Shown here: one piece after another, positions 36,904-46,187 of the stretch
Layout: each line of letters opens with the position of its first letter
Numbering within the stretch: position 1 is the stretch's first letter
Source: Brevinematales bacterium
Lineage (GTDB): Bacteria; Spirochaetota; Brevinematia; Brevinematales; Thermospiraceae
Length of the DNA: 64,000 nucleotides
Direction of reading: 5' to 3'
Assembly: GCA_013177995.1 (NCBI GenBank)
Contig: JABLXN010000008.1
Location: 1 to 64,000 of the forward strand
Made by a program: the position numbers and the translations under genes
The notes under the pieces: generated by a model
Databases searched by the model: none
What the model saw: only the letters and a program-made list of their open reading frames with translations
Told to the model about the DNA's origin: nothing

Positions 36904-38712
36904 ATGCAGGAACTTACCAAACGTTCCTTTACCAAGATAAAGATTATCTTTGGTATTGTGTATGGGTATATGGCTATTGCCCTGGCCACGGTGATGTTTT
37001 TTCAGATTATTCGCAGTGTGGAGTACTTTCAGAAAGCCCAGCTCAACCGTGCCCGTGTTCGATTTATTCCCGCTTATCGAAGTGTTATTTATGACAGGAA
37101 TCTTCAAACGCAGCTTGCCTATAATGTGAAGTCTCTCAGTCTTGTGGTGATTCCCGGTCTTCTTCCTTCGGGAACCAACCGCACAATGGTGATTGAAAAC
37201 CTTGCTGTTCTTCTCAATACTTCATCTTCCAATATCAATGCCATGATCGAAGAACAGGCCCTTGATAAATTTACGCCTATTGTCATTGCTTCCGATATTG
37301 ATGCAAAAACCATGGTTCGTTTTGCTGAGCATCAGGAGAACTTCCCCGGTGTGTACATGGAAAACCTGCCACGACGATTTTATCCCCTGGCTGAGAAGGC
37401 TGCGCATCTTCTTGGTTATACCGGTATCATCAGCAAGGCGGAGTACCAGCAACTCAAGGATGATCCTGAGTATTATGCGGGTGCTATTGTGGGCAAAATG
37501 GGAATTGAAAAACAATACGACAAGCAACTTCGTGGTAAAAAGGGTATCATGAACCGTGTGGTAGATGCCAAGGGAAAACTTATTCGTGAAGAGATTGCCG
37601 AGGAACCGCAGCATGCCCAGCCGGTCGTGCTCACCATTGATGCCAGACTTCAGGCCATGGCCTATGACCTTTTAGCAGGGAGAAATGGGGCAGTCGTTGT
37701 TTCAAAACCCTATACAGGAGAGGTTCTTGCGCTGGTGAGTAGTGCTTCATTCAATCCCAATGTCTTTTCCGATAGATACAGCCGGGAGGAATTTTATATC
37801 ATCCGGGACAATGAAAACAAGCCCTTTCTCAACCGTGCTATTCAGGGAATCTATCCCCCCAGTTCTACCTTCAAGCTTATTTCTGCGGTGGCTATTCTTG
37901 CCAGTGGGATTGATGTGAATCGGATAGTGTATTGTCGTGGCTCAATGAGGATTGCCAACCGTATTTTTAATTGCTGGGATGTTCATCATGCGGAAAACTT
38001 TTTTGATGGGATTGCAAACTCTTGTGATGTTTACTTCTATACCATGGGATTGGAGGTCGGCAAGGACAAAATTTTGGCGTATGCGAGGGATTTTGGCATC
38101 CAGGAAAAAACCGGTATTGATCTCCCGGGAGAGGCGAAGGGGCTCATTCCTGAGGAAGCCTGGTTCAAACGTCGATATAATCGACCGTGGAGTCCTGGAG
38201 ATACTGCCAATATCAGTATTGGTCAGGGAGATCTTCTCATTACTCCTGTGGGTCTCAACAAGATGACGGCCGCTATTGCGAACAGGGGAACGGTGTATCG
38301 GCCATTTCTTCTCAAGGCCATCATTGATGAAGTGACAAGAGAGACCCTCTGGGAAAATAAACCGCAGGTTCTTCGAAAGGTGGTGCTTCCTGAAACGTCC
38401 TTTGACCTGTTGCAAAAGGCTATGTACAAGGTGACCACCGAAGGAACGGCACGATGGGTGCAATATGCCACACCCTATCCTATCGCAGGAAAGACCGGGA
38501 CAGGAGAAGCAGGCAAGGACAAGGAGACCCATGCCCTTTTCACAGCTTTTGCTCCCTATGGCTCTTCCAATCCTGAGGATTATATTGTGGTCACGGTGGT
38601 GGTGGAACATGGAGGCGGGGGATCAGCAGCTGCGGCTCCTATTGCGGTGAAGCTTATTGACTATTATTTTCGAGAGATTCATCCGCTCAATCCAAACCAG
38701 TTTAAGAGGTAG
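36904..38712 (+). CDS. mrdA: Penicillin-binding protein 2 (elongasome transpeptidase)
   Basis: A 602-residue class B PBP with one membrane anchor (about 10-35), a pedestal domain and a transpeptidase domain. Catalytic motifs: S-T-F-K (S321, K324), S-C-D (near 372-375) and K-T-G-T (K530). It crosslinks peptidoglycan during cell elongation together with RodA, whose gene starts 3 bp after its stop. A ribosome binding site AAAGGAG precedes the ATG at 36904. The pair fits cylindrical growth of a spiral cell. Confidence 0.95.
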   Translation: MQELTKRSFTKIKIIFGIVYGYMAIALATVMFFQIIRSVEYFQKAQLNRARVRFIPAYRSVIYDRNLQTQLAYNVKSLSLVVIPGLLPSGTNRTMVIENLAVLLNTSSSNINAMIEEQALDKFTPIVIASDIDAKTMVRFAEHQENFPGVYMENLPRRFYPLAEKAAHLLGYTGIISKAEYQQLKDDPEYYAGAIVGKMGIEKQYDKQLRGKKGIMNRVVDAKGKLIREEIAEEPQHAQPVVLTIDARLQAMAYDLLAGRNGAVVVSKPYTGEVLALVSSASFNPNVFSDRYSREEFYIIRDNENKPFLNRAIQGIYPPSSTFKLISAVAILASGIDVNRIVYCRGSMRIANRIFNCWDVHHAENFFDGIANSCDVYFYTMGLEVGKDKILAYARDFGIQEKTGIDLPGEAKGLIPEEAWFKRRYNRPWSPGDTANISIGQGDLLITPVGLNKMTAAIANRGTVYRPFLLKAIIDEVTRETLWENKPQVLRKVVLPETSFDLLQKAMYKVTTEGTARWVQYATPYPIAGKTGTGEAGKDKETHALFTAFAPYGSSNPEDYIVVTVVVEHGGGGSAAAAPIAVKLIDYYFREIHPLNPNQFKR

Positions 38713-38715
38713 CCT

Positions 38716-40032
38716 ATGTGGAAAAGACTGTTTCGAAATGTTGATTGGTTTCTTGTTCTTATTCCTCTTCTTCTCACGTGTATAGGGATTCTTTTTATTT
38801 ATAGTACAGGTATTACGGCGACGGGAGAAAACTCAGGGAAGTACCTTCGCCAGCTTATCTGGGTGGGGATAAGTCTTTTCGTGTTTTTGGTTATTCTGTG
38901 GGTGGATTATTACCGGTGGGTGGAGCTTTCGTCGTATTTTTATATTCTTGGTATTCTTCTGTTGATTCTCACCCTTCTTGTGGGGAAAAACATTCGTGGT
39001 TCACGAAGCTGGTTTGGGGTTGGGGGTCTTGGTATTCAGGCTTCGGAGGTGATGAAGATTTTTTATATTCTTTTTTTAGCGAAATACCTTGCCAATGCGC
39101 CTGTGATAGAGAAAAGAGTACAGGTGTTTTTAGTGTCTTCCTTGATTGCCCTGTTTCCCATAGGGCTTATTCTTCTCCAGCCTGATTTAGGGACGTCCCT
39201 TGTGTATATTCTTATCTTCCTTGCGATGGGGTATGTGGGGATGGTGGATACCCGTTTTATTCGTTATCTTTTGATAGTTGGCCTGGTGGGTTCTGTGGTG
39301 ATTCTTCTTATTGCTCTCTACAAATATTATCTGGAGGTGGGGAATCCGCCGCTTCCTCTGATTGATATGCTTATTGATTTCAAAACCCTTTTCAGTATTG
39401 CACTGGCTCTTCTTCTTTATTCTCTCTTTACCGCTATCATTGATTTTTTCAATCCTGTGGATTGGATCAAGAAGATACTTCCCTTTTCTATTTTTAGCGG
39501 GATGGGGTTTCTCATGGCGGCCGCAGCAGTCAAGGTTTTGAAAAGTTATCAGTGGAAACGTATTCTTGTGATGATCAATCCTGAGTTTGACAAAGCAGGG
39601 GCGGGGTATAATGTGATACAATCCCGTATTGCCATTGGTTCTGGTGGTCTTTTTGGTAAGGGGCTTTTCCGCGGGACGCAAAACCAGCTTGGATTTCTCC
39701 CGGAAAAGGATACAGATTTTATCTTTTCTATCATTTGTGAGGAACTTGGGCTTGTTGGGGCTCTTCTCGTCTTGGGACTCTTTTTTCTCTATTTTTCGTA
39801 TATGTTTGCCATTATCAAGGAGGCGAAGGATAAGGAGGGGACTCTGGTTACCATCGGAATTTTTACGATGTTTGCGAGCCACGTGATCATCAATACAGGG
39901 ATGGCGCTGGGTATTCTCCCTGCAACGGGGCTTCCCCTTCCCTTTATCAGTTATGGTGGTTCGGCCTACCTTGCCTTTGCGATGGGATCGGCGCTTCTTA
40001 TCAATATTCATTCAAGGCGTTTTGTGCATTAG
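38716..40032 (+). CDS. rodA: Peptidoglycan glycosyltransferase RodA
   Basis: A SEDS-family polymerase with ten or more membrane segments in 438 residues. Conserved are Q-P-D-L-G-T-S in the extracellular half, the G-L-F-R-G-T-Q-N-Q-L-G-F-L-P-E-K-D-T-D-F segment (39664 onward) and L-P-F-I-S-Y-G-G-S near the C terminus. It is longer than E. coli RodA (370 aa) because of an insert around residues 190-270 that includes one more hydrophobic segment. It is coupled to mrdA. A 140-bp gap with one TGCTGAAATA repeat word follows. Confidence 0.94.
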   Translation: MWKRLFRNVDWFLVLIPLLLTCIGILFIYSTGITATGENSGKYLRQLIWVGISLFVFLVILWVDYYRWVELSSYFYILGILLLILTLLVGKNIRGSRSWFGVGGLGIQASEVMKIFYILFLAKYLANAPVIEKRVQVFLVSSLIALFPIGLILLQPDLGTSLVYILIFLAMGYVGMVDTRFIRYLLIVGLVGSVVILLIALYKYYLEVGNPPLPLIDMLIDFKTLFSIALALLLYSLFTAIIDFFNPVDWIKKILPFSIFSGMGFLMAAAAVKVLKSYQWKRILVMINPEFDKAGAGYNVIQSRIAIGSGGLFGKGLFRGTQNQLGFLPEKDTDFIFSIICEELGLVGALLVLGLFFLYFSYMFAIIKEAKDKEGTLVTIGIFTMFASHVIINTGMALGILPATGLPLPFISYGGSAYLAFAMGSALLINIHSRRFVH

Positions 40033-40172
40033 AGAGAAAAATCCGCAGAGGGGCTCTGGAGAGGTTTCAGCCAATAGGGGTGTTTTGCTGAAATAGGGGA
40101 AGAGCTTTTTTCATGATGAATTGTTTTTGTGGGTTTATACTTTTTGGGGTTTGACGTTTGTGAGGAAGGGGG

Positions 40173-41042
40173 TTAAGCGTATTTTTTTCTTTTCATGTAT
40201 TCGTCGAAATCCCCCAAGATGAGAATTCCCTTTTTGTACACAATGACATTGTGATAACGTGAGGTAACATCGAGTTTCTGGTTATCAATGGCTAACGAGA
40301 CGTTTTCATAGATCGTATCATGGATGATAATGGTTCTCTCAAGTTCACTCTGTTTTTGTGAGAGCTCCCACAGCTGTTTTCTTTCTTGCTGGATCTGGCT
40401 TATCTGCAGAGAGAGGTGTTGATAGGTTTTCACCTGCTGGGCGAGTTCCTGTTTTTTGGCAAGGGGGAGTTGTTTGACCTTCTCGCCCAAGATACGGATG
40501 ATCTGAATGGTTTTTTCGTACTTCTCTTTTTCAGCCGTAAGTTTTTTCTCCATCTCGGCCAACTTCTGGCTTCGGAGAAACATCTCCGATTGTTTGAAGT
40601 TGGTGAGCTTGGCGGTGGTGTAAAATCCCTTTTCGTTTCCCAAGAACTTGGTTTCAATCTCCAGCCCGGCTTCGGCACTTCCACCCACAATAGCCCCTTT
40701 GCCTTCTTTGCACAGGATGGTTTCTTTGGCGATCAGGTGGGCTTCGACGGCTTCGTACAGGATGGTGATGGTTTTTCTTGCCCGGAGGGTGGCACTTCTG
40801 ACGGTGTGAACCACAATGTCTCCATCGGAGACGAGAGAGGTTTGATAACCTATCACCAGTCCATGGACGGTGATACTTCCTTCATGGGAAAAGACCTTTG
40901 ACTGTTCGACATCCCCGATGATGACAATATTACCTCTGGCTTCGATGTGGTTTCCTGCCCCGACATTTCCTCGAATTTCCACATCTTCATTGAAAACCAT
41001 TGGCTGGCTGTGGGGTGGGATTCCTGTTTCGATAATCTTCAT
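40173..41042 (-). CDS. DUF342/FapA-domain protein
   Basis: A 289-residue cytoplasmic protein. The first 120 residues hold a glycine- and hydrophobe-rich right-handed beta-helix like pattern (E-I-R-G-N-V-G-A-G-N-H-I, G-S-I-T-V-H-G-L-V), the FapA/DUF342 fold, followed by a long coiled coil (about 155-235) and a short beta end. Many spirochaetes encode such proteins near motility genes; their role is not clear. It is the last gene of the fliS operon, 6 bp after the GAF-domain gene. Confidence 0.75.
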   Translation of the reverse strand: MKIIETGIPPHSQPMVFNEDVEIRGNVGAGNHIEARGNIVIIGDVEQSKVFSHEGSITVHGLVIGYQTSLVSDGDIVVHTVRSATLRARKTITILYEAVEAHLIAKETILCKEGKGAIVGGSAEAGLEIETKFLGNEKGFYTTAKLTNFKQSEMFLRSQKLAEMEKKLTAEKEKYEKTIQIIRILGEKVKQLPLAKKQELAQQVKTYQHLSLQISQIQQERKQLWELSQKQSELERTIIIHDTIYENVSLAIDNQKLDVTSRYHNVIVYKKGILILGDFDEYMKRKKYA

Positions 41043-41048
41043 ACAACC

Positions 41049-42470
41049 CTATACCATGTTCATCAGTTTGGTAAGATAGGGCAAAAGAGTTTCCCCTTCA
41101 TCGGGATAACTGGCAATGGAGGTCTGGACCTGGATGGGAATTTCTCCCTGATGAGAAAATACCTCGGCTACTAACTGATGAAGTGTCTCTACCATGACCT
41201 CCACATCAGAGGAGGGGACGCCGGTGAAGATGAAAAGAAACCTCTCAAGGTCATAATGAATCCACTGAGAGAGAGAAGAAGAGAAACTGTCCACTATCTT
41301 GTGCTCAAAGGTATGGAGAAGAGAAAGTGTCTGTTCTTCGGAATAAAACTCCGGGTATTTTGAGAGGTTGTTAAGTTTGAGATAGAGAAGAGACATCCCT
41401 ACCCCGAATTCCCTGGCTTTTTGGGCCTCGGTACGGAGAGTCATATAGAGGCTTTCGAAGGGGTTGTGAACGGATTTTTCCCTGATCCACTGGGAGAGGA
41501 GAAGGGGAGGAGCAATCTGAGAGGCAATGATGGCCAAAAGATTGAGGGTTTCTGTATCCACGGTAGAGACGGGCTTATTGTCCATAGAGGTAATCACCAG
41601 GGCTCCGACCCGTCTTTTGACTGTGGAGAGGGGGAGGAAAATATAGGGGGCACTTGACCATGAAGAAGAGGAAATGAGCTTTGGTTGGTTGTCGGCAAAG
41701 CTCGCTTCTTCTTCCGGGGAGAGCGAATATATTTGATCCACCTGGAATCCCTCTACCTGATAACAGGAAGCCACGCGGGCTTTTCCTTGCTGAAAGGCAA
41801 GGAGAAAAGAAGACGTCACCCCAAACCCCGTAGCCAACGTCTCTTGAAGAAGGGAGGTAATCAGGTCAAAATCATCACTTGAATTGATAAGGGTACTGAT
41901 CTCATAGAGAGCGGAAAGCTGCTTGAGTTTTCGGTCGAGGTCATGATAGGCCTTTTGAAGGGAGGTATAGAGGTGAGCGTTCTCAAGAGCACTTCCCGCA
42001 AGAGAGGCTACCGCTTCAATGAAATGGTAATCCTCTTCCTGGTAATTTTCTTCTCCTCGTGGCCCGAGAAGAAGAAACCCATTCCAGCCATTTTTGCTGA
42101 GAAGAGGGACAAGAAGATAGGGTTTAGAGAGGCCTGAGAAATACCCCTCTCCCCTGAAATCTCGTACAAGCCCCTGAGAAAAGAGCGACTCTATGCTAAA
42201 GTCAACCTTAGGCTCGATATTCTCCATTCCCTGTTGCTGGGCAAGAAAATACGATGTCCCCTCTTTTTGATAAATGGCTACTTCAGAGAGCTGAAATTGC
42301 CCCATCAGGGTAAATAAGAGGATCTGGAGAAGTTCCTCGCTTTTGAGGGTAGCGCCAAGCTCTTTATTGATCTCTAAAAGGGTTTGAAGTTCCAGAAGTT
42401 TTTTCTCGTAGTTAATCGAAGGAGGTTGGACGCTAAAACGGTAATACTTTGCCTTTTCCCTCAATCCCAT
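41049..42470 (-). CDS. GAF-domain signalling protein with a degenerate GGDEF-like end
   Basis: The 473-residue protein has two GAF domains (about 25-165 and 190-330) joined by a helix (L-K-Q-L-S-A-L-Y-E-I-S-T-L-I-N), then a C-terminal domain of about 120 residues with AREFGVGMSLLYLKLNN. The latter has the fold pattern of a diguanylate cyclase but lacks a G-G-D-E-F motif, so it is likely inactive and used for binding. GAF domains sense small ligands. Function in the operon with fliS is not known. Confidence 0.72.
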   Translation of the reverse strand: MGLREKAKYYRFSVQPPSINYEKKLLELQTLLEINKELGATLKSEELLQILLFTLMGQFQLSEVAIYQKEGTSYFLAQQQGMENIEPKVDFSIESLFSQGLVRDFRGEGYFSGLSKPYLLVPLLSKNGWNGFLLLGPRGEENYQEEDYHFIEAVASLAGSALENAHLYTSLQKAYHDLDRKLKQLSALYEISTLINSSDDFDLITSLLQETLATGFGVTSSFLLAFQQGKARVASCYQVEGFQVDQIYSLSPEEEASFADNQPKLISSSSWSSAPYIFLPLSTVKRRVGALVITSMDNKPVSTVDTETLNLLAIIASQIAPPLLLSQWIREKSVHNPFESLYMTLRTEAQKAREFGVGMSLLYLKLNNLSKYPEFYSEEQTLSLLHTFEHKIVDSFSSSLSQWIHYDLERFLFIFTGVPSSDVEVMVETLHQLVAEVFSHQGEIPIQVQTSIASYPDEGETLLPYLTKLMNMV

Positions 42471-42478
42471 ACGGTATC

Positions 42479-44584
42479 CTATAAGCCAAGTTTTTCCATG
42501 ATCTTCATATAGAGATCATAGTACTCAGACTGGGCAAATTCTTTGATCTTTTCCTCGGGGAGATCAGCAAGGAGATTGTCAAGGTACTGGATCACTTTGC
42601 GGAGTTCCTCTCGTGTGGTTCCGCTCAAGGTGTCAAGGTTGGTTTCAATCATCTGTCGGCGATCCATCTCCTCTGCTACGGGAGATTCCATATAGGCCTC
42701 ACTGACAATCGGTTCGGAAACCTCTTCGTTAGCGGTTACGCCAAGATCGGCCAAAGAAACCTCCACGGTTTCGGCTTCTTCGAGAGGGGGTAGGGTCTCT
42801 TCACCACCAAGGAGCGATTCCGTTTCATTCTCTAAAGACTCCACGTCTGGTTCGGCGATTTCAATGAGTTGATTGAGATCCTGCTGTTTAATCTCTTCTA
42901 TCTTTTCTTCTTCGGCAATCATGGACTCGAAACTTTCTGGGGAGAGAGGAACTTCGGTTTCGATGGGTATCTCCAGCCCTCTTTCGAGTTCAGAGAGGCC
43001 TTCTTCTGGTCCAGCTGAGGCAATCTCAATATTACCCTCTTCTTCTTCTGGGGTAGCAGATGCCATCGAGAGAGGGGGTTCTTCCGTGACTTCAATGTTG
43101 TTGAGTTCTTCAAGGGAAAGGGCTATGGGTTCGTTTTCATCTTCTACCGTAGGCTGGAGATCAGGGATAGCAGAAAGATCAAACTGGAAGTCCACCTCTT
43201 TTGTTTCTTCTTCGGAGGAAGTCATCTCAGAAACAAGAGGGCTTTCACCTACTTCAATGACGGTAGGTTCTGCCTCCACCATCTCAATGGCTTCAGGCGC
43301 AGTTTCTTCGATAACGATGTTTTTCTCTTTCTCTTCTTCAATGGAAAAGGGGATGGGCTCCTCATCAAGGGTAATAGGTTCAAGCGAGATCTCTTCTGCC
43401 TCAAGAAGAACGGGCTCCTGAGGGGTAGAGGTGGGAAGTTCTTCGCTTGAGAGCATCGAAGAAGGCTCATTCACAACCTTGTCGAGCTCTTCTAAATCAG
43501 GGAGAGGAACCTCAGGCTCTCTCTCGGGGCCTGCAGGGCCTTCTCGCAGTACTTCCGTTGGTTCAGAGGTATAGACGGTCTCTTTATCAGCGGAGGCCTC
43601 ATTTTCTACGATGAGTTCAAAGTTTTCCTCTAAAGGCACATGGTTTTTGGTGCTTTCGACGTATATCCGTTCTCCTTGGGAAGCAACCTCCTCGGGAGCA
43701 ATCAGGGTTTCAGGAATGGTTTCCTCCACCGGGGGAAGAATCACCTCCTCCCCTGCTTCTTCAGGGATGACCTCAACGCCGCCAATGGTATCGCCGTAGA
43801 GGAACTTGTCCAGTTCGTCTCCACTGAGACTGATAATCTCATCCTTGTCGTTAATCGGACGGCTTTCTTGAGGTGATATCTCTTCTGCTCCTTCTTCTTG
43901 AGGGAGTTCGGGTTCCTCTTTGATGGCTATTTCTTCTGTTGTGGCTTCCTGAATAGGAGGCTCTTCCTCAGAGAGGAGATTGATGGTTTCTTCTTTTTCG
44001 ATAGTGGGTACCTCGAGTTCCTGGGAGGGAATTTCTTCTCCCTCAGAGAGGGGAACAGGTCCGCCAAACTCGAGTTCGTCAACATTGAGGGATTCGATAG
44101 AGGGGGCCTCGGTCATGCCGGTTGGAAGTGTTTCTGGGGATGTAGGAGGTACTTCCTCGAAAGAGGAAAGAGGGGAAGTCTGAGAGGGACTTATTCCTTC
44201 TGCTGGAGCCATGCCTAGTTGAGGGGAGGATATGGTGAGATTTTCAGTCTGAATGGTGATAGAGGGAGCAGAAAGCTTGATTTCTTCCGGTTCGAGAGAG
44301 AAGCTCCCTGAAAGGGGAAGAGGACCTGTTTCCACACCAGGTGCTCCACCTCCACCAGCGGTCCCTTCTCCGATTCCTCCTGCCGGTCCCCCAAAAGAGG
44401 CTGTGCTGATCTGAATGTTTTCGATGTTGCCGATACTTCCTACCTCCATTGTCCCAGGAGAAGAGGCAAACTCCTGAGGGAGGGGTTCTTCAAACTCTCG
44501 AAGATCTATATCATCAAGCGTAATGGTTTCAATATCCATGTCCAGTTCAAAATCGTCGATAATTTCATGGCTCCCATTTGGCAT
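42479..44584 (-). CDS. Very acidic, low-complexity protein with conserved C-terminal domain (701 aa)
   Basis: Most of the length is dominated by E, P, S, T and I/L, in loosely repeating units such as E-E-I-P-S-Q-E and E-E-T-I-P-E, and should be disordered. There is a glycine-rich patch at about 65-85. The last 60 residues are ordered: TREELRKVIQYLDNLLADLP followed by E-K-I-K-E-F-A-Q-S-E-Y-Y-D-L-Y. I recall similar C-terminal sequences in other spirochaete proteins but cannot name a function. It lies 21 bp downstream of fliS. Confidence 0.75.
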   Translation of the reverse strand: MPNGSHEIIDDFELDMDIETITLDDIDLREFEEPLPQEFASSPGTMEVGSIGNIENIQISTASFGGPAGGIGEGTAGGGGAPGVETGPLPLSGSFSLEPEEIKLSAPSITIQTENLTISSPQLGMAPAEGISPSQTSPLSSFEEVPPTSPETLPTGMTEAPSIESLNVDELEFGGPVPLSEGEEIPSQELEVPTIEKEETINLLSEEEPPIQEATTEEIAIKEEPELPQEEGAEEISPQESRPINDKDEIISLSGDELDKFLYGDTIGGVEVIPEEAGEEVILPPVEETIPETLIAPEEVASQGERIYVESTKNHVPLEENFELIVENEASADKETVYTSEPTEVLREGPAGPEREPEVPLPDLEELDKVVNEPSSMLSSEELPTSTPQEPVLLEAEEISLEPITLDEEPIPFSIEEEKEKNIVIEETAPEAIEMVEAEPTVIEVGESPLVSEMTSSEEETKEVDFQFDLSAIPDLQPTVEDENEPIALSLEELNNIEVTEEPPLSMASATPEEEEGNIEIASAGPEEGLSELERGLEIPIETEVPLSPESFESMIAEEEKIEEIKQQDLNQLIEIAEPDVESLENETESLLGGEETLPPLEEAETVEVSLADLGVTANEEVSEPIVSEAYMESPVAEEMDRRQMIETNLDTLSGTTREELRKVIQYLDNLLADLPEEKIKEFAQSEYYDLYMKIMEKLGL

Positions 44585-44605
44585 ACCTTGCTCCTTTCCA
44601 CAGTT

Positions 44606-45013
44606 TTATCCCAGCAGGTTGAGATTCTTCTGGTCATCCGGCGTATCGCCTCGTTGCTGAGACAAAAGAATCTCCCATGCCTCCTTGAGGGTGGTCATGA
44701 GTTTTGTAACCTCATCGATGATGGTAATATCCTTGGCCACATTGGCCTCAATCAGGCGTCTGTTGATATACATGTAGAGGCTATAGAGGTTCTGGGCAAT
44801 CTCACCTGCCTCAAAGTTCAGGGAACTGATGAGCTCAAGCACAATATCCTGGGCTTTGAGAAGGTTGTTGTGGGCTACATCGAGCTTTTTGTTGCGGATG
44901 GCTTCCCTGGCAATTCCTAAGAAACGAATAGCCCCCTGATAGAGCATAACGACTAACTTTAGCCCACTGGCTGTTTCAATGTCTACCTCTTTGTAGCTCT
45001 GATAGCCTTCCAT
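44606..45013 (-). CDS. fliS: Flagellin export chaperone FliS
   Basis: The 135-residue all-helical protein starts MEGYQSYKEVDIETASGLKL and has the V-V-M-L-Y-Q-G-A-I-R-F motif of FliS. It binds the C terminus of flagellin in the cytoplasm and prevents early filament assembly. I chose ATG at 45013, which has AAAGGAG upstream; longer starts run into repeat DNA. It leads the operon with the acidic, GAF and DUF342 proteins. A possible sigma-28 promoter lies 33 bp upstream. Confidence 0.93.
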   Translation of the reverse strand: MEGYQSYKEVDIETASGLKLVVMLYQGAIRFLGIAREAIRNKKLDVAHNNLLKAQDIVLELISSLNFEAGEIAQNLYSLYMYINRRLIEANVAKDITIIDEVTKLMTTLKEAWEILLSQQRGDTPDDQKNLNLLG

Positions 45014-45045
45014 GGAATGCTCCTTTGTCTTTTTTTCTCTTATTA

Positions 45046-45072
45046 CCATCGGCATTTGAAGGGTATTTCTTG
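45046..45072 (-). promoter_or_regulatory. Possible sigma-28 (FliA-type) promoter for fliS
   Basis: Minus strand GCCGATGG (45046-45053) matches the strong -10 core GCCGATAA. Eleven bases upstream is CAAGAAAT, a poor match to TAAAGTTT. Position and gene function support it; the -35 does not. Confidence 0.35.
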
Positions 45073-45125
45073 AAAGGTTTTTGGTAAAAACTCTTTGTTT
45101 TGCTTCTGGCTTTTGTCGTGTCGTT

Positions 45126-45731
45126 TGTCGTTCCACATTTATCTCGAATGGTTGTTTTCACACAAAATTGAATACTTATTCAATCATCTTTTCTCTTTCA
45201 GTTTTGGATTCTTTTTGTTACCCATCTTTTTTCCACGAAGCGCTCCCGCGCGGGACAAAAGGGGCTTCGCCCCTTTTGAAAACCCCACCCCGCCCCTGCG
45301 GCAACAGGGAGCCAAGAAGCGCTTTGTCCTCGTCGCATGCTACGCATGCGCCTCGGACGGACCATGGGCCGCTTTTGCGGGCAAGAGAAAGACCTCTTCT
45401 CTCCAGGGGAAGTTCTTCCTCCGTGGGCGACCTTGCCTCGTCCCCAGGACTTCGGCAACCACACCTCGTCCTCCTGACTTCGGAAGAAGAGCGCCCACCT
45501 CGCTCCGCCGATTCCCCGCTCAGGCGGGGGCCCCGCGGCTCCGCTTCGGTGGGCTTGCGGGTAAAAGCAACACAAGAGGTCGCCACGGGTGCCTCCTGCA
45601 CCCTCACTCCGGAAGGACTTCCCCATTGGTAGTACAAAGACCCATCTTCAAAACCGCAAAAGCGGCCCGGCGGGTACTGAGCGAAGTCGAAGTGGGGTAC
45701 AGAAAAAAAGGGGGTGATAAAAGAACAGGGC
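45126..45731 (+). repeat. Damaged copy of the 600-bp GC-rich element
   Basis: The left end has TTTGTCGTTCCACAT followed by an AT-rich lead and then GC-rich DNA matching the complete copy at 52985-53581 over most of its length. Shared parts include the hairpin word CGCATGCTACGCATGCG, the pair GCCGCTTTTGCGG (45368-45380) and CCGCAAAAGCGGC (45654-45666), and a single CTGAGCGAAGTCGAAG unit. The right inverted end is missing after about 45731. Confidence 0.75.
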
Positions 45732-45819
45732 CTTCTGTCACCAGGTCCGCAGGGCACGTGTCACCCCGGGGCTTCTCCTACGGCGCACCGCAGGCAGGGG
45801 CGGGGCAGGGGCGTTCAGC

Positions 45820-45990
45820 CACAAGGGGGGCTTTCTGAGACCACAAACGTGGGGCTATAACCCTGTTTCAGCAAAACACCCCATGGCCATTGCTATCACC
45901 TTGTTTCAGCAAATACACCACCTGGTTAAACGTTTAACCTTTCTCTATAACCCCCCATGGCCATTGCTATTACTCTGTTTCAGCAAAAGC
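45820..45990 (-). repeat. Short-repeat cluster related to 29.85-30.02 kb
   Basis: Read on the minus strand it has three TTTGCTGAAACA-type words and a perfect 16-bp palindrome GGTTAAACGTTTAACC (45924-45939). The order and spacing match the plus strand at 29850-30020, so these are two copies of one composite segment. Confidence 0.7.
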
Positions 45991-46150
45991 CCCGCGGCTC
46001 CACTTCGGTGGGCTTGTGAGAAAAGCAACAAAAAACGTCGCCCCAGGTGCCTCCTGCATCCTCTCTTTGGAAGGACTTCCCCCTTACGACAAAGGGCACA
46101 CAACCGCAAAAGCGGTCTGGTGGGTACTGAGCGAAGTCGAAGTGGGGTAC
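45988..46150 (+). repeat. Partial copy of the right half of the 600-bp element
   Basis: From CCCCGCGGCTC to GTCGAAGTGGGGTAC it repeats 45531-45710 with scattered differences, including a CCGCAAAAGCGG word at 46104-46115 and a CTGAGCGAAGTCGAAG unit. It ends beside the hydA terminator. Confidence 0.7.
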
Positions 46151-46157
46151 TGAAAAA

Positions 46158-46186
46158 AAAGGGAGTGCCGAAACACTCCCTTTTTT
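46158..46186 (-). terminator. Terminator of the hydrogenase operon
   Basis: Stem GGGAGTG (46161-46167) and CACTCCC (46174-46180) around a 6-base loop, with T runs on both sides, so it could work in both directions. It starts just after the hydA stop. Confidence 0.88.
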
Positions 46187-46187
46187 G

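Larger units (their letters stand above)
45014..46187. other. Long intergenic region without genes, built from repeat pieces
   Basis: This stretch of about 1.17 kb lies between fliS and hydA. Much of it is GC-rich, unlike the surrounding DNA. Several open frames cross it on both strands, but none has a ribosome binding site or a recognisable protein, and the same DNA recurs out of frame elsewhere, so I reject them. It contains a damaged copy of the 600-bp element (45126-45731), a short-repeat cluster (45820-45990), a partial second copy of the element's right half (45988-46150), and the hydA terminator. Confidence 0.8.

Noticed and set aside
45081-45838. Long overlapping open frames on both strands in the GC-rich gap upstream of fliS
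   Set aside because: The same DNA recurs at 53.0-53.5 kb without the frames being kept, no ribosome binding site is present and the translations are rich in R, P, G and A like non-coding GC-rich DNA.
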